Source: Candidatus Binatia bacterium (GTDB lineage Bacteria; Desulfobacterota; Binatia; Bin18). From it: 64,000 nucleotides of DNA. The stretch spans positions 3,538,501 through 3,602,500 of the forward strand of contig OX638322.1 of the NCBI GenBank assembly GCA_951812575.1, given 5' to 3'. The position numbers were made by a program, and so were the translations under genes. The notes under the pieces were generated by a model. It had not been told where the DNA came from. It saw nothing but the letters and a program-made list of their open reading frames with translations, and made no database searches. This document shows positions 16,754 to 26,041 of this stretch, piece by piece (the stretch's first letter is position 1; each line of letters opens with the position of its first letter).

Positions 16754-18493
16754 TCAGGCGGCCGAGCGCGGCGCGGCGCGAAATTGGAGTTCATACAGAC
16801 GGCGGTAGTGCGTGTTGCCTGCCAAGAGTTCTTCATGCGGTCCTTCTTCCATAATGCGTCCGTCGTCTAGGACCACAATCCGATCGGCCTGCTGAATGGT
16901 GGACAGGCGGTGGGCAATCACCAGCACGGTCCGCCCAACCATCAGGCGTTCGATAGCGTCCTGGACCAGGCGTTCTGATTCGTTATCAAGTGAAGAGGTG
17001 GCCTCATCCAGGATCAGCATGGGTGCGTTTTTCAGGAGCGCGCGCGCAATAGCGAGTCGTTGACGCTGGCCTCCGGACAGCCGAACCCCGAGCTCGCCAA
17101 TCTGGGTCGCATAGCCCTCCGGGAGTGCCATGATGAAGTCGTGGGCATGGGCGGCCTTGGCCGCGGCAATAATCTCCTCCTCGGGCCGTTGCGGCATACC
17201 GTAGGCAATATTGTTGCGTACGGTGTCATTAAACAAAAAAGTGGCCTGGGTGACCACGGCAATCTGGGAGCGCAATGAGGCAAGGGTCAGGCTGCGGAGG
17301 TCTGTTCCGTCGACCGTGATCTGTCCTTCACTGACATCGTAGAAGCGCGGAATCAAATCGGCCAGGGTACTCTTGCCGCCTCCACTGGGGCCGGCTAAGG
17401 CCACGACCTGCCCTGTGTCTATGGTGAGGTTTATATGTCGTAAGACCCACTCCTCTTGATAGCGAAAGGAGACATCGTGGAACTGGATACGTTGCCTGAA
17501 GCGGGACAGGCCGTGCGCCTGCGGCCGGTCTCGAACATCGCTGCCCTCGTCCAAGACCTCGAACAACCGTTCTGCCCCAGCCAATCCGTTTTGCACCGCA
17601 GCCTGCGTTCGGGTGAGATGTTTGAAGGGTTGATAAATAAGCAGCATGGCCGTCAGAAAAGCTACAAATTCGCCCTGGGTCCGCTCCCCCTCAATGACGC
17701 TCATCCCGCCGTACCATACCACTCCGGCAATGCCACAGGCGGCCAGGAGTTCGACCATGGAGGGCACGAACGCCTTGAGTCGCCCAGCCCGAATGGCGTG
17801 TTTGTATAGCCGATGGTTCTCGGCGGCAAAGCGTTGCCGTTCGTAGTCTTCCATCCCAAAGGCTTTGACTACGCGTGTCCCCTGGATGGTTTCTTGCAAT
17901 AATGCCGACAAATACCCGAGGGAGCCTTGGCCTTTTCGACTCAAACGACGGACCTTCTGATAAATTCGCATGAGCGGCAGTATGGTTGCGGGAAAGGCAA
18001 TGAAGGCGATACTGGCCAGCACCCAATCCTTTATGAACGCCACCGTCACCAAGACCATAAGCGTTGTCGCATCCCGCATCATCGACGCCGTGGCTTGGGT
18101 GAGCGCCTGGCGGACGAGCAGGGTGTCATTCGTCACCCGCGAGATCAGGGTGCCCGTTGGGTGGCGCTGAAAAAAGGACAGGGAGAGAGATTGGAGATGG
18201 GCATTCAGGGTATTGCGTAAATCCTCAACGATCCGTTGGCCCACGTATTCCATCAGATAGATATGGCCAAAATTGCACACGCTCCGAAAACTGAAGGTCA
18301 AGATAATAATGAGCGGCAGGGTCTTGAGGGCGGTGAGATCCTTGTCGGCGAAAATATCATCAAACACATACTCGACCAGAAAGGGCAGTACCCCGTTGGT
18401 GGCGCTGAATAAGACCATACACACGACCGCGGGAAGAAAGGCGCGGTAGAGGTAGGGTCGCAAATACAACAGCAGGCGCCGATAAACAGTCAT
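16754..18493 (-). CDS. msbA: Lipid A export ABC transporter MsbA
   Basis: This half-transporter of 579 aa flips lipid A-core across the inner membrane. Six transmembrane helices fill residues about 15-305. The nucleotide-binding domain has Walker A GPSGGGKST, the LSGGQRQR signature, Walker B MLILDEATSSLD and the H-loop IAHRLST. The upstream lpxB stop is 17 bp away and DUF374 is 5 bp downstream, so it is embedded in the lipid A unit. This context, more than sequence alone, separates MsbA from other export half-transporters. Confidence 0.92.
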   Translation of the reverse strand: MTVYRRLLLYLRPYLYRAFLPAVVCMVLFSATNGVLPFLVEYVFDDIFADKDLTALKTLPLIIILTFSFRSVCNFGHIYLMEYVGQRIVEDLRNTLNAHLQSLSLSFFQRHPTGTLISRVTNDTLLVRQALTQATASMMRDATTLMVLVTVAFIKDWVLASIAFIAFPATILPLMRIYQKVRRLSRKGQGSLGYLSALLQETIQGTRVVKAFGMEDYERQRFAAENHRLYKHAIRAGRLKAFVPSMVELLAACGIAGVVWYGGMSVIEGERTQGEFVAFLTAMLLIYQPFKHLTRTQAAVQNGLAGAERLFEVLDEGSDVRDRPQAHGLSRFRQRIQFHDVSFRYQEEWVLRHINLTIDTGQVVALAGPSGGGKSTLADLIPRFYDVSEGQITVDGTDLRSLTLASLRSQIAVVTQATFLFNDTVRNNIAYGMPQRPEEEIIAAAKAAHAHDFIMALPEGYATQIGELGVRLSGGQRQRLAIARALLKNAPMLILDEATSSLDNESERLVQDAIERLMVGRTVLVIAHRLSTIQQADRIVVLDDGRIMEEGPHEELLAGNTHYRRLYELQFRAAPRSAA

Positions 18494-18510
18494 AACTCCA
18501 CAAGGCCGAA

Positions 18511-19635
18511 CTAGCGCTGGGCCAATAAATTGAAAATCAAGTCCGCCGTCCGTTTGGCAGCCCCAGGTTCCCCAAGCCTGACCCGTACCTCCCGTAACCC
18601 GTCTTGGGCAACGCTATATGCCCGTGCATCGGTTAGCAACCGCTGCGCTTCAGTGGCAATCCGCTCGGGCGTGACCGCGCTTTGAATCAACTCGGGTACG
18701 ACCTGTCGTTCGGCAATGAGATTGGGCATCCCGATGAAGGGGACGCGCACAAACAAACGGGCCAGGGCATAGGTCACTGGAGCCAGGCGATACACAATCA
18801 CCATGGGCCGTTCGAGCAGGGCGACCTCCAGTGTCGCGGTGCCAGAGGCCACGACAGCGAGGTCGGCGGCATGCGTAATATTATAGGTATCGCCTTGAAC
18901 AACCCGAATGGCGGCCGAGTGGGCGCGGACTGTCGTTTCGATGTGGTCGCGGTCAAGGGTTGAGGCGACGGCGAGAATGAATTGATACCGCTCTCCCAGC
19001 GCGGTTGCGGCGTGAAGCAGCGGAGGGAGCAAATAACGTACCTCTTGCGTCCGACTGCCCGGCAGCAGGACAATCGTCTTTTGCGCGGGATTGAGGTGGT
19101 ACAGCCGGAGGGTGTCGTCCCGAGAGCGGGTTGGTCGGACACGACCAACTAGCGGATGACCAACAAATTCAACCGAGCAGCCATGCGCGCTATAAAAGTC
19201 CGGCTCAAACGGAAACACGGCGGCAAGCAGATCCACCCACTTGGCAATAGTATAGACCCGCTTCCTCCGCCAGGCCCAGACCTGAGGGCTGATATAGTAA
19301 AAGACAGGAACCTTGGCGTGCTTGGCGACTTTGGCCAGCCGCAGATTAAACTCTGGAAAATCAATAAGCACCAGCAGATCCGGGGGATGCCTGCGCAGGA
19401 TTTGGGTCAGTGCCCGATAGGTCCGCAACAGGGCGGTGAGCTTATCCGCAGCTTCGAATAAGCCCATACCGGCGATGGCTGCCGAATCGACCAGGGTCTG
19501 CATACCGGCCGCTCGCAGGGCCGGGCCACCCACTCCAAAAATGTCAAGCTGTGGCTGCTGTGCCTTCAGAGCTGAGACCAGGTCGGCTCCGTGCGCGTCA
19601 CCTGAAGCTTCCCCAGCCACGAGCAGAATCCGCAC
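18511..19635 (-). CDS. lpxB: Lipid-A-disaccharide synthase
   Basis: This GT19 enzyme condenses UDP-diacylglucosamine with lipid X. It is 374 aa, starting GTG at 19635, with the N-terminal signature RILLVAGEASGDAHGADLV. LIDFPEFNLRLAK and YYISPQVWAWRRKRV are typical of LpxB, and the GSRTQEV donor-site loop and SGTATLEVALL follow. The start codon abuts the stop of the upstream Gfo/Idh/MocA gene. lpxA, lpxC and lpxD are not in the window. Confidence 0.96.
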   Translation of the reverse strand: MRILLVAGEASGDAHGADLVSALKAQQPQLDIFGVGGPALRAAGMQTLVDSAAIAGMGLFEAADKLTALLRTYRALTQILRRHPPDLLVLIDFPEFNLRLAKVAKHAKVPVFYYISPQVWAWRRKRVYTIAKWVDLLAAVFPFEPDFYSAHGCSVEFVGHPLVGRVRPTRSRDDTLRLYHLNPAQKTIVLLPGSRTQEVRYLLPPLLHAATALGERYQFILAVASTLDRDHIETTVRAHSAAIRVVQGDTYNITHAADLAVVASGTATLEVALLERPMVIVYRLAPVTYALARLFVRVPFIGMPNLIAERQVVPELIQSAVTPERIATEAQRLLTDARAYSVAQDGLREVRVRLGEPGAAKRTADLIFNLLAQR

Positions 19636-20624
19636 TAGGGAATCTCCAGACTTTCAACAATGCGCTCGGCCTCTTCCAGGGCTTGGAGACCGTCCAGGCC
19701 GCTGACGAGCGGGGTACTGCGGTCTTGCACGGAGCGGATGAAGGCTCTGATTTCTTCTTCCAGCGCGTCTTCGCCCCCTACCGCGCGCTCCTCAAAAGCG
19801 AGGTTGGGCATGGCGGTCTCGTTTGCTGCCGGCTCGCGGCGACAAATGCGAATGGTATGCGCGCCATAATCCACCACAAGATAGGTGTCGGGTTGGAAAA
19901 CGCGCATTTTCCGCTCTCGCTTGAGGGCCACCCGGCTGGCAGTAATATTCGCGATACAGCCCGAAGCAAACCGCAGGCGGACATTCGCGATATCGGGCTC
20001 GTCCGTCAGAACGGGTACGCCGAACGCCTCGCGTGACACAACCGGCGAGCGGACCAGGCTGAGAATCACGTCCAGGTCGTGAATCATGAGATCCCGTACC
20101 ACGTCAACGTCTGTCCCCCGCTCAATAAAAGGCGCGACGCGCTGACACTCAATAAAGCGGGGTGCCGTCAGTATACCGGTCAGCGAACGGAGCGCGGGGT
20201 TAAAGCGTTCCAAATGCCCGACCTGAAGTATACAGCCGCGCTCATGTGCGAGGTTGACGAGTCGGCGGCCTTCATCGCCTGTCGCCGTGAGTGGCTTTTC
20301 AACCAGGACGTCAATACCCTGCATGAGAAAATCCTGGGCGACTGCGGCGTGCAATTGGGTGGGCACGGCGATGCTGACGCAGTCTACGTGTCCGAACAGC
20401 GCGCGATAATCGGCCTGGGCTGAGGTCTGACATTCCTGGGCGACTTCTTTAGCCCGCGCAGGATTGGTATCGACCACGCCAACTAAATCGACGCCCTCTA
20501 CATTGGTATACTTGTGGGCATGAAAGCGTCCGAGATAGCCAACCCCAACAACGCCGGCCCGAAGCGGGACGCCCTGCGGAGATGATGCGTGTGAAGACGG
20601 CAAAGGACTCCTCGGCTCAGCCAT
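19635..20624 (-). CDS. Gfo/Idh/MocA family oxidoreductase next to lpxB
   Basis: This 329-aa NAD(P)-dependent dehydrogenase has the Rossmann start AGVVGVGYLGRFHAHKY and the EKPLTATGDEGRRLV block that supplies the catalytic Lys. MIHDLDVIL carries the His/Asp of the C-terminal alpha/beta domain. It is the first gene of the LPS unit. In some bacteria a GnnA enzyme of this family next to lpx genes oxidises UDP-GlcNAc on the way to a 3-amino sugar. No GnnB-like aminotransferase is visible here, so I do not assign that reaction. The 147 bp upstream has no coding potential and should hold the promoter. Confidence 0.85.
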   Translation of the reverse strand: MAEPRSPLPSSHASSPQGVPLRAGVVGVGYLGRFHAHKYTNVEGVDLVGVVDTNPARAKEVAQECQTSAQADYRALFGHVDCVSIAVPTQLHAAVAQDFLMQGIDVLVEKPLTATGDEGRRLVNLAHERGCILQVGHLERFNPALRSLTGILTAPRFIECQRVAPFIERGTDVDVVRDLMIHDLDVILSLVRSPVVSREAFGVPVLTDEPDIANVRLRFASGCIANITASRVALKRERKMRVFQPDTYLVVDYGAHTIRICRREPAANETAMPNLAFEERAVGGEDALEEEIRAFIRSVQDRSTPLVSGLDGLQALEEAERIVESLEIP

Positions 20625-20771
20625 CAGCCTGCTCTCTCAGGGGTGAGACATCCTGTGCCCTGCAGAGGCACACCCGTCAGCTGCAAACGGTATCCATATC
20701 TGCGCAAAGGAGAGCGCAACGCCTCTGACGCAGGATAGGAAGGATCTGCCTGATACCATCGGTTCCCGAAA

Positions 20772-21353
20772 TTAAGACGCAGTTTCTGCCGTTAGGGCTT
20801 GTGACGATTGTTCCTGTGACGCCTCTTCTTGCGTACTGGGGAGACTCAGCGAGCTGGTAGATGGACCTTTCATCAGGTCGAAGTAGAGCTGAGGAAAGGC
20901 GTCGGGTTTATCTGTTGGAATAGGCTTCCAGTCGCCGCCGCGGATATAGGTCGCTCCGCCAGTGTACTCCCACCGGTCCGCTTTCCACTCATAGGTTGTC
21001 TGACACGGGATAAGGCGGGGAATCATATTTTTGACGGGCGCCTGTTCAGCCTCCTCCCTGGTCTCAAAAAAGTCGCTCTGTGTCACTTTGCAGGTAAAAG
21101 TGACGATACCCAGGGTCTTTTCTGGATTACGGGTGTCCACAATATAGGTCATATGCCGGATACCAAAGGTCAGCTTTGCCCACTGCAACAAGATACTGTC
21201 TTGAAAAACAGGTTCCGTCTGCTCTATGACCTTTTGGACGCCGGCCATGAATTCCTCCAGGTTCTCTTTTAACGGTTCCTTGGCAAAGACAGAGGAGAGT
21301 GGCTGCATAAAGAGAAGCAGGTTGACGAGTATAAGAACGCTATACTTCATCAT
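20772..21353 (-). CDS. Secreted protein of unknown function
   Basis: This 193-aa protein begins with a Sec signal peptide (MMKYSVLILVNLLLFMQPLS, cleavage likely after SVFA). The mature part is a soluble domain with two cysteines (TFTCKVT and IPCQTTYEW) that could form a disulfide in the periplasm. It ends in a low-complexity Ser/Gln/Glu-rich tail (about 165-193). I do not recognise a family. It is divergent from lexA, with 149 bp of intergenic DNA between them. Confidence 0.7.
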   Translation of the reverse strand: MMKYSVLILVNLLLFMQPLSSVFAKEPLKENLEEFMAGVQKVIEQTEPVFQDSILLQWAKLTFGIRHMTYIVDTRNPEKTLGIVTFTCKVTQSDFFETREEAEQAPVKNMIPRLIPCQTTYEWKADRWEYTGGATYIRGGDWKPIPTDKPDAFPQLYFDLMKGPSTSSLSLPSTQEEASQEQSSQALTAETAS

Positions 21354-21502
21354 GTGACTCGTTTCGCTCGGTATCCCTCGCAGCCCCTATCACTAAAACT
21401 CTGCTTTGACAATGGAAACACGCTGATGGGGGGAGGCTGCGCTCTGCCGGCCCAGCTTGATTCGCTCTCTGTTCGCTGGCATAACGCTGACAAGGGAACA
21501 GC

Positions 21503-22114
21503 ATGACACTGACCCGGAGGCAAAAGGAAATCTGGGACTATCTGGACGCGTATGTCGAAGGGCATGGCTACGCCCCGACCCTTGAGGAAATCGGTGCCCA
21601 CTTCGGCCTCTCCTCTCTGGCGACCGTCCACAAGCATTTGAGTAATCTCGAACGCAAAGGGCTGATTACCAGAAGGTGGAACCGCAGCCGGGCCATTGCG
21701 CTCATGCCGCCTGAAAATCCAGTCGAAGCCATTGAGTTGCCGCTGCTTGGAGAAGTTGCGGCCGGTTCGCCCATTGAGGCCCTGGAAACCGAGGATAGGC
21801 TTGCCGTGCCGGTTGATTTCGTCCGTCGACCACATACCGCGTTCACGCTTCGTGTCCGGGGCGGCTCGATGGTCGGCGAAGGCATTCTCGATGGTGATTT
21901 TATCGTTATCGAGTCACGCTCCAGCGCGGACAACGGAGAGACCGTTGTCGCTCTTGTCGATGGTGAGGCAACCGTCAAGACATTCCATCGACAAGCCGAT
22001 GGCCTGATACGTCTCCAACCAGCCAACCCAAGTATGGAGCCGATTCTTGCGCCGGAAGAGCAGGTAGAAGTGCGCGGCATAGTGGTCGCCGTGCTGAGAA
22101 AATATGGGAAGTAG
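21503..22114 (+). CDS. lexA: LexA repressor / SOS-response transcriptional regulator
   Basis: This 203-aa repressor controls the SOS regulon by RecA-stimulated self-cleavage. The N-terminal winged helix has MTLTRRQKEIWDYLDAYV and PTLEEIGAHFGLSSLATVHK. The cleavage site is Ala-Gly in GEVAAGSPIE; the catalytic Ser is in RGGSMVGEGILDGD and the Lys in GEATVKTF. AAGGGA lies seven bases before the ATG. A CTGTTC/GAACAG inverted repeat with 21 bp between arms sits at 21469-21501 just ahead of the start, but it does not match a known LexA box. hemW begins 8 bp downstream, so the two are probably co-transcribed. Confidence 0.95.
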   Translation: MTLTRRQKEIWDYLDAYVEGHGYAPTLEEIGAHFGLSSLATVHKHLSNLERKGLITRRWNRSRAIALMPPENPVEAIELPLLGEVAAGSPIEALETEDRLAVPVDFVRRPHTAFTLRVRGGSMVGEGILDGDFIVIESRSSADNGETVVALVDGEATVKTFHRQADGLIRLQPANPSMEPILAPEEQVEVRGIVVAVLRKYGK

Positions 22115-22122
22115 GCTGAGCC

Positions 22123-23268
22123 GTGCCCTTTTCTCTCTACGTGCATATCCCCTATTGTCTCAGCAAATGCCCCTACTGTGACTTTAACGCTTACGCCGCC
22201 CAAAGCTGGCCTGAGGCGCGTTATATCGACGCCCTGTGCAAAGAGTTTACCTCCTATATGCAGGCTCCGCCCTGGCAGGGCGAAACGCTTGAAACGATCT
22301 ATTTCGGCGGCGGAACACCGTCGCTCTTTCAGCCCGAATCGCTGGAGCGTTTTCTCACCTGCGTCTCCGATCGCTGTCCGCTGTCCCCTGACGTAGAGAT
22401 GTCTCTTGAAGCTGACCCGGCTACTGGTTCGCTCGAAACACTCTCCGGATATCGGGCGCTCGGGATAAGCCGGCTGAGTCTCGGCATCCAATCATTTGAG
22501 CCGTCTGTGCTGCGGACGCTGGGCCGACTCCACACGGGAGAGGAGGCCCTGCGGGCAATCGAATTGGCAAGAGCAGCCAAGTTTTTCAACCTGAATATCG
22601 ACCTCATATTTGGTGTGCCAAATCAGACAACGGACCTACTGACGCGCGACCTCAACCAAGTCTTTGGCTGTGAACCGCAGCATATTTCGATGTACGGTTT
22701 GACCTATGAAGAGAACACTCCATTTTATGCAATGCGGCAAAAGGGAGTCCTGCAACCGGTGGATGAAGAGACCGAGATCGCCATGTATGCTCAGGTCCAG
22801 GCGGCATGTGCCGCCCACGGCTATGAGCGCTATGAGATCTCCAATTTTGCCCGCCCTGGGTACGCGTCTCAGCACAATCTGCGCTATTGGCAGGGCGGGG
22901 CCTATCTCGGGCTGGGAGCTGGAGCACATTCGTTCGCGTGTACGCCAGACTGGGGAGTACGCTGGAGCAATATACGGAATCCAAAAGCCTATATGGAGTT
23001 GGCGCTCTCTACGGGTCGGGCAGACCACTATGTCGAGCAATTGACCAAAGAGCAGGCGCGTGGTGAGTTTCTCTTTCTCAGTCTTCGCCAAAGGGATGGT
23101 ATGTCCCTGAGTGGATTTGCGAGGCGGTTTGGGCAGTCATTCTTTACGCAGTTTCCGCACGCAGCTGACATGCTGGGCGAAGGGCTCATGACCCAGAGTG
23201 CAGGAAAGGTCAGACTCACCCCCAAGGGGTTGCTAGTAGCGGATAGTGTTTTTGCGAGCTTTTTTTAG
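22123..23268 (+). CDS. hemW: Radical SAM heme chaperone HemW
   Basis: This 381-aa radical SAM protein delivers heme to respiratory proteins; it was long annotated as oxygen-independent coproporphyrinogen oxidase. It starts with GTG at 22123 and the HIPYCLSKCPYCDFN block, which holds CxxxCxxC. TIYFGGGTPSLF, SLGIQSFEPSVLRTLGR and NIDLIFGVPNQT follow, and the C-terminal HemN domain has EFLFLSLRQRDG. The order and the lack of extra N-terminal cysteines fit HemW rather than HemN. The 3' end overlaps a convergent phosphatase gene by 4 bp. Confidence 0.9.
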   Translation: MPFSLYVHIPYCLSKCPYCDFNAYAAQSWPEARYIDALCKEFTSYMQAPPWQGETLETIYFGGGTPSLFQPESLERFLTCVSDRCPLSPDVEMSLEADPATGSLETLSGYRALGISRLSLGIQSFEPSVLRTLGRLHTGEEALRAIELARAAKFFNLNIDLIFGVPNQTTDLLTRDLNQVFGCEPQHISMYGLTYEENTPFYAMRQKGVLQPVDEETEIAMYAQVQAACAAHGYERYEISNFARPGYASQHNLRYWQGGAYLGLGAGAHSFACTPDWGVRWSNIRNPKAYMELALSTGRADHYVEQLTKEQARGEFLFLSLRQRDGMSLSGFARRFGQSFFTQFPHAADMLGEGLMTQSAGKVRLTPKGLLVADSVFASFF

Positions 23269-23792
23269 CTTTCGTCCCCGGTCTCTTGGCCAAAATGACG
23301 ATACAGCAGATTCATATATGGGCCGCAGGGACGACGCGCCTTAAAAAAGTCGCGGGCTTCTTCGAGTGACATGGCGTGATAGACGTGCAGATAGGCAATC
23401 GCAACCGTCGGGGCACGATTGCAGCCGGCATTACAGTGGAGGAACACCCGGTTGCCACTCTGGAGGGTGGTCTGGAGTAACTCAAGGGCCTGAGGCAGAG
23501 CCTCAGCCAAGCTGTCACAATCATAATCGGCCGCAGGCGTTCGGAAGAATGTTATTTGATTGGTGCGGTAGGCGGTATGAAGGGCGGTGATATCCAGTCC
23601 CTTCAGGGTGAGATCCTCGGCATCCTGGAGGCTTAAAACCGCAGAGATTCCGAAGGTTTGTCTGAGCCACGGAATATCTTCGACGCTCGGATATTCTCCA
23701 ACAAAGAGGTTGGGGAGAATCTCGCTGACTTCAGGTCGGCGGGCACGAAGCGTGTCTGCGGTTGGCGCAAAGGGGTGATAAAAATCGGCCAT
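23265..23792 (-). CDS. Dual-specificity protein phosphatase family
   Basis: This 175-aa cysteine phosphatase has the P-loop HCNAGCNRAPT (CX5R) at about residues 118-128. An upstream AADYDCDSLAEAL segment supplies the general-acid Asp. The N-terminal LPNLFVGEYPSVEDIPWL stretch resembles the beta-strand entry of dual-specificity phosphatases. There is no signal peptide, so it is cytoplasmic. Substrate is unknown; enzymes of this size act on phosphotyrosine, phosphoinositides or glycans. It is a single gene convergent with hemW. Confidence 0.8.
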   Translation of the reverse strand: MADFYHPFAPTADTLRARRPEVSEILPNLFVGEYPSVEDIPWLRQTFGISAVLSLQDAEDLTLKGLDITALHTAYRTNQITFFRTPAADYDCDSLAEALPQALELLQTTLQSGNRVFLHCNAGCNRAPTVAIAYLHVYHAMSLEEARDFFKARRPCGPYMNLLYRHFGQETGDES

Positions 23793-23941
23793 CCGTGCAG
23801 AGTAAACAAGGGGTGCTCGGGCGTCAACACAACCTGAAAAACCGGATCGGATAAGAGAGGCTTGCTATGTATGGCCCATTTCCGATAGGAATAGCAGGGC
23901 GGCTGGGGTCCCTCCAGCCAATATCGAAGGAGGATCTTGTT

Positions 23942-24313
23942 ATGAGTGCAGAAAACGAAAAATTGGTTACGGATTTCTGTAACGCCTGGTCAAACCTGAA
24001 CGCGGCTGAACTGTTGGACTATCTGAGCGAGGATTGCTTCTATCACAATATCCCCATGGAGCCCTTTGTCGGCCACGCCGCAATCCGCGCCTTTGTCGAG
24101 CCGTTCCTCAAGGATGCGCAGAGCGCGCAGTTCGAGATCAAGCATACCACCTCGTCGGGAAACGTGGTGATGAACGAGCGGGTTGATACCTTTGTTGTGG
24201 GACCGAAGACGATTTCCTTACCTGTGGCGGGCATATTTGAAATTACGGATGGCAAGATCTCTGCCTGGCGCGATTACTTTGATCTCGAATCGTTTAACAA
24301 ACAGATGGGCTAA
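23942..24313 (+). CDS. Limonene-1,2-epoxide hydrolase / NTF2-fold protein
   Basis: This 123-aa cone-fold (SnoaL/NTF2-like) protein most resembles limonene-1,2-epoxide hydrolases. The residues of that enzyme's active site are visible in order: YHN (Tyr/Asn), NERVDTF (Arg-x-Asp) and WRDYFD (Trp, Asp). It could therefore open small epoxides by direct water attack. I chose the ATG at 23942, where GGAGG lies about eight bases upstream; the longer in-frame form from 23867 has no conserved residues. It lies before citrate synthase on the same strand, 55 bp away. The natural substrate is unknown. Confidence 0.8.
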   Translation: MSAENEKLVTDFCNAWSNLNAAELLDYLSEDCFYHNIPMEPFVGHAAIRAFVEPFLKDAQSAQFEIKHTTSSGNVVMNERVDTFVVGPKTISLPVAGIFEITDGKISAWRDYFDLESFNKQMG

Positions 24314-24368
24314 GGCCGCGTCCTGGCTTACATGTGAAAGATTGGGGAACGTGTAGAAAGGTTGATGT

Positions 24369-25502
24369 ATGGAGAAACTGGTACCCGGACTAGAAGGGGT
24401 GCCCATTATGGAGTCGGAAATCGGCTTCATTAATGGCCTGGAGGGCATCCTGGAATACCGTGGCATCTCAATTGAGGAGCTGGCTGAGAAGAGTACCTAT
24501 GAGGAGGTGGCGTATCTGCTCCTGTTTGGGAAACTGCCCACTCGTGACGAACTCAAGAACTTTGATCAAGATCTACGTACTCACCGGCGGGTCAAGTATC
24601 GCATTCTCGATATGATGAAATGCATGCCGGAAAATGGTCATCCCATGGACATGCTCCAGGCCGCAGTGGCTGCGATGGGCATGTTTTATCCAGCCCGGGA
24701 TATCCGAGATGAAACGCAGCGCTATTGGTCGACCATTCGCCTCGTTGCCAAGATGCCGACCATTGTGGCGGCCTTTGAGCGCATGCGCCACGGCGACGAA
24801 CCAGTCCGGCCACGGGACGATCTGTCTCATGCGGCGAATTTTCTGTGGATGCTAAACGAGGAGGAGCCCGACCCGCTTGATGCGCGGATTATGGACGTAT
24901 GCCTGATTCTGCACGCTGAGCATACGATGAATGCCTCGACGTTCAGCGGCTTGGTCGTCGGGTCCACCGAGGCCGACCCGTATACCATGGTGTCGTCGGC
25001 CATTGGCGCCTTGACTGGCCCTCTCCACGGTGGAGCCAACGAGCAGGCGCTCAAGATGTTCCAGGAGATCGAAACGGTGGACAATGCCAGGCCGTTTATC
25101 GAAGCGCGTCTGGCAGCCAAACAAAAAATCATGGGTATGGGCCACCGGGTATACAAGGTGAAAGACCCACGGGCGAACGCCCTGCAAGGTCTGGCCCTCA
25201 AGCTGTTTGAAGCCAAAGGTGAGCATCCGCTGTACAAGGTCGCCCAAGAGGTTGAGAAGGTGATCAGCGAGCGGGTCGGAGCAAAAGGGATTGCCTCGAA
25301 CGTCGATTTTTACTCCGGCGTAGTCTATGACAAGCTGAATATTCCCATCGACCAGTTCACACCGATCTTTGCCATTGCCCGGGTGGCTGGCTGGCTGGCC
25401 CACTGGCATGAACAACTCAAGAACAACCGGATCTTTCGACCGACACAGGTATACACCGGAGGTCACCAATCCCCGTATATCTCGTCAGAGCAACGGTCGT
25501 AG
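24369..25502 (+). CDS. gltA: Citrate synthase family protein
   Basis: This 377-aa enzyme condenses acetyl-CoA with oxaloacetate. The compact, about 375-residue form is shared with 2-methylcitrate synthases. The catalytic residues are visible: LILHAEHTMNASTFS (His), GPLHGGANEQAL (His), GMGHRVYKVKDPRA (His/Arg) and NVDFYSGVVYDKLNI (Asp). It starts with ATG at 24369 and is followed 24 bp later by an intrinsic terminator, so it ends its transcript. Acting as 2-methylcitrate synthase cannot be excluded because no other methylcitrate-cycle gene is nearby. Confidence 0.9.
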   Translation: MEKLVPGLEGVPIMESEIGFINGLEGILEYRGISIEELAEKSTYEEVAYLLLFGKLPTRDELKNFDQDLRTHRRVKYRILDMMKCMPENGHPMDMLQAAVAAMGMFYPARDIRDETQRYWSTIRLVAKMPTIVAAFERMRHGDEPVRPRDDLSHAANFLWMLNEEEPDPLDARIMDVCLILHAEHTMNASTFSGLVVGSTEADPYTMVSSAIGALTGPLHGGANEQALKMFQEIETVDNARPFIEARLAAKQKIMGMGHRVYKVKDPRANALQGLALKLFEAKGEHPLYKVAQEVEKVISERVGAKGIASNVDFYSGVVYDKLNIPIDQFTPIFAIARVAGWLAHWHEQLKNNRIFRPTQVYTGGHQSPYISSEQRS

Positions 25503-25526
25503 CATTCATTCCGTAACCCGATATCA

Positions 25527-25557
25527 GGCGGAGAGGAGGAAACTCTCCGCCTTTTTT
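25527..25557 (+). terminator. Intrinsic terminator after citrate synthase
   Basis: A perfect 9-bp inverted repeat (GGCGGAGAG, 25527-25535; CTCTCCGCC, 25543-25551) with a 7-base loop is followed by six T residues. It lies 24 bp past the gltA stop. Confidence 0.93.
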
Positions 25558-25628
25558 ATTGCCGGGGCTCAGCCAAGCGAGCGATTATAGCGGTGTGGGG
25601 TGAGTCCTTCAGCCGGATGGGCTTGCCC

Positions 25629-26039
25629 TCAAAATTTGTGGCGTTCGATTCCCGGAATACGGTCAAAATCGCTATCAAAGCTGACGATCTCATTCAGGTT
25701 CAGGCGTTTCATGAGAACCGCGTGATAGGCATCCGCAAACGGAAGGCTCAGGTCTATATACCAGGCAAAGACCTGTCGAAAATGTTGCTTACCCGGCAGA
25801 ATGATCCCGGGTAGTTCCAGGAGAGGTAAGAAGGAGTCACGAATCTTTTCCCTTGGCTGTTTGTAATATCGCTGGAGTGTAAAGACGACCTCAAAGACTA
25901 CCGTGTCTGCTGTGCGGGCACGTATCTGTCCTTGTTCGATCTGTGTGAGATAGGCCGTGGCGAGCGGTGAATGCTCCGGATGGTCTTGGAGTAAATGGCG
26001 AAGAAGTATTCGGTATTGACCCCTTGAAGTAGGAGATAT
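25629..26039 (-). pseudogene. PIN-domain (VapC-like) toxin remnant with broken N-terminus
   Basis: One minus-strand frame ending at TGA 25629-25631 encodes a PIN-domain body. It has ILLRHLLQDHPEHSPLATAYL, a central TVVFEVVFTLQRYY, and a C-terminal PFADAYHAVLMKR with SFDSDFDRIPG, which are the two downstream acidic clusters of PIN nucleases. This frame has no ATG, GTG or TTG before the conserved region. The first acidic motif, normally an MxxxDTNxLLR start, appears only in another frame, as VNTEY just ahead of the LLRHLL block. That points to a one-base frameshift plus loss of the start. It may be inactive; alternatively it is an assembly error. No standard antitoxin gene lies beside it. Confidence 0.7.
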
Positions 26040-26041
26040 TG

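Noticed and set aside
21469..21501. CTGTTC/GAACAG inverted repeat before lexA as an SOS operator
   Set aside because: The arms are 21 bp apart and do not fit any LexA box I know; noted only in the lexA entry.
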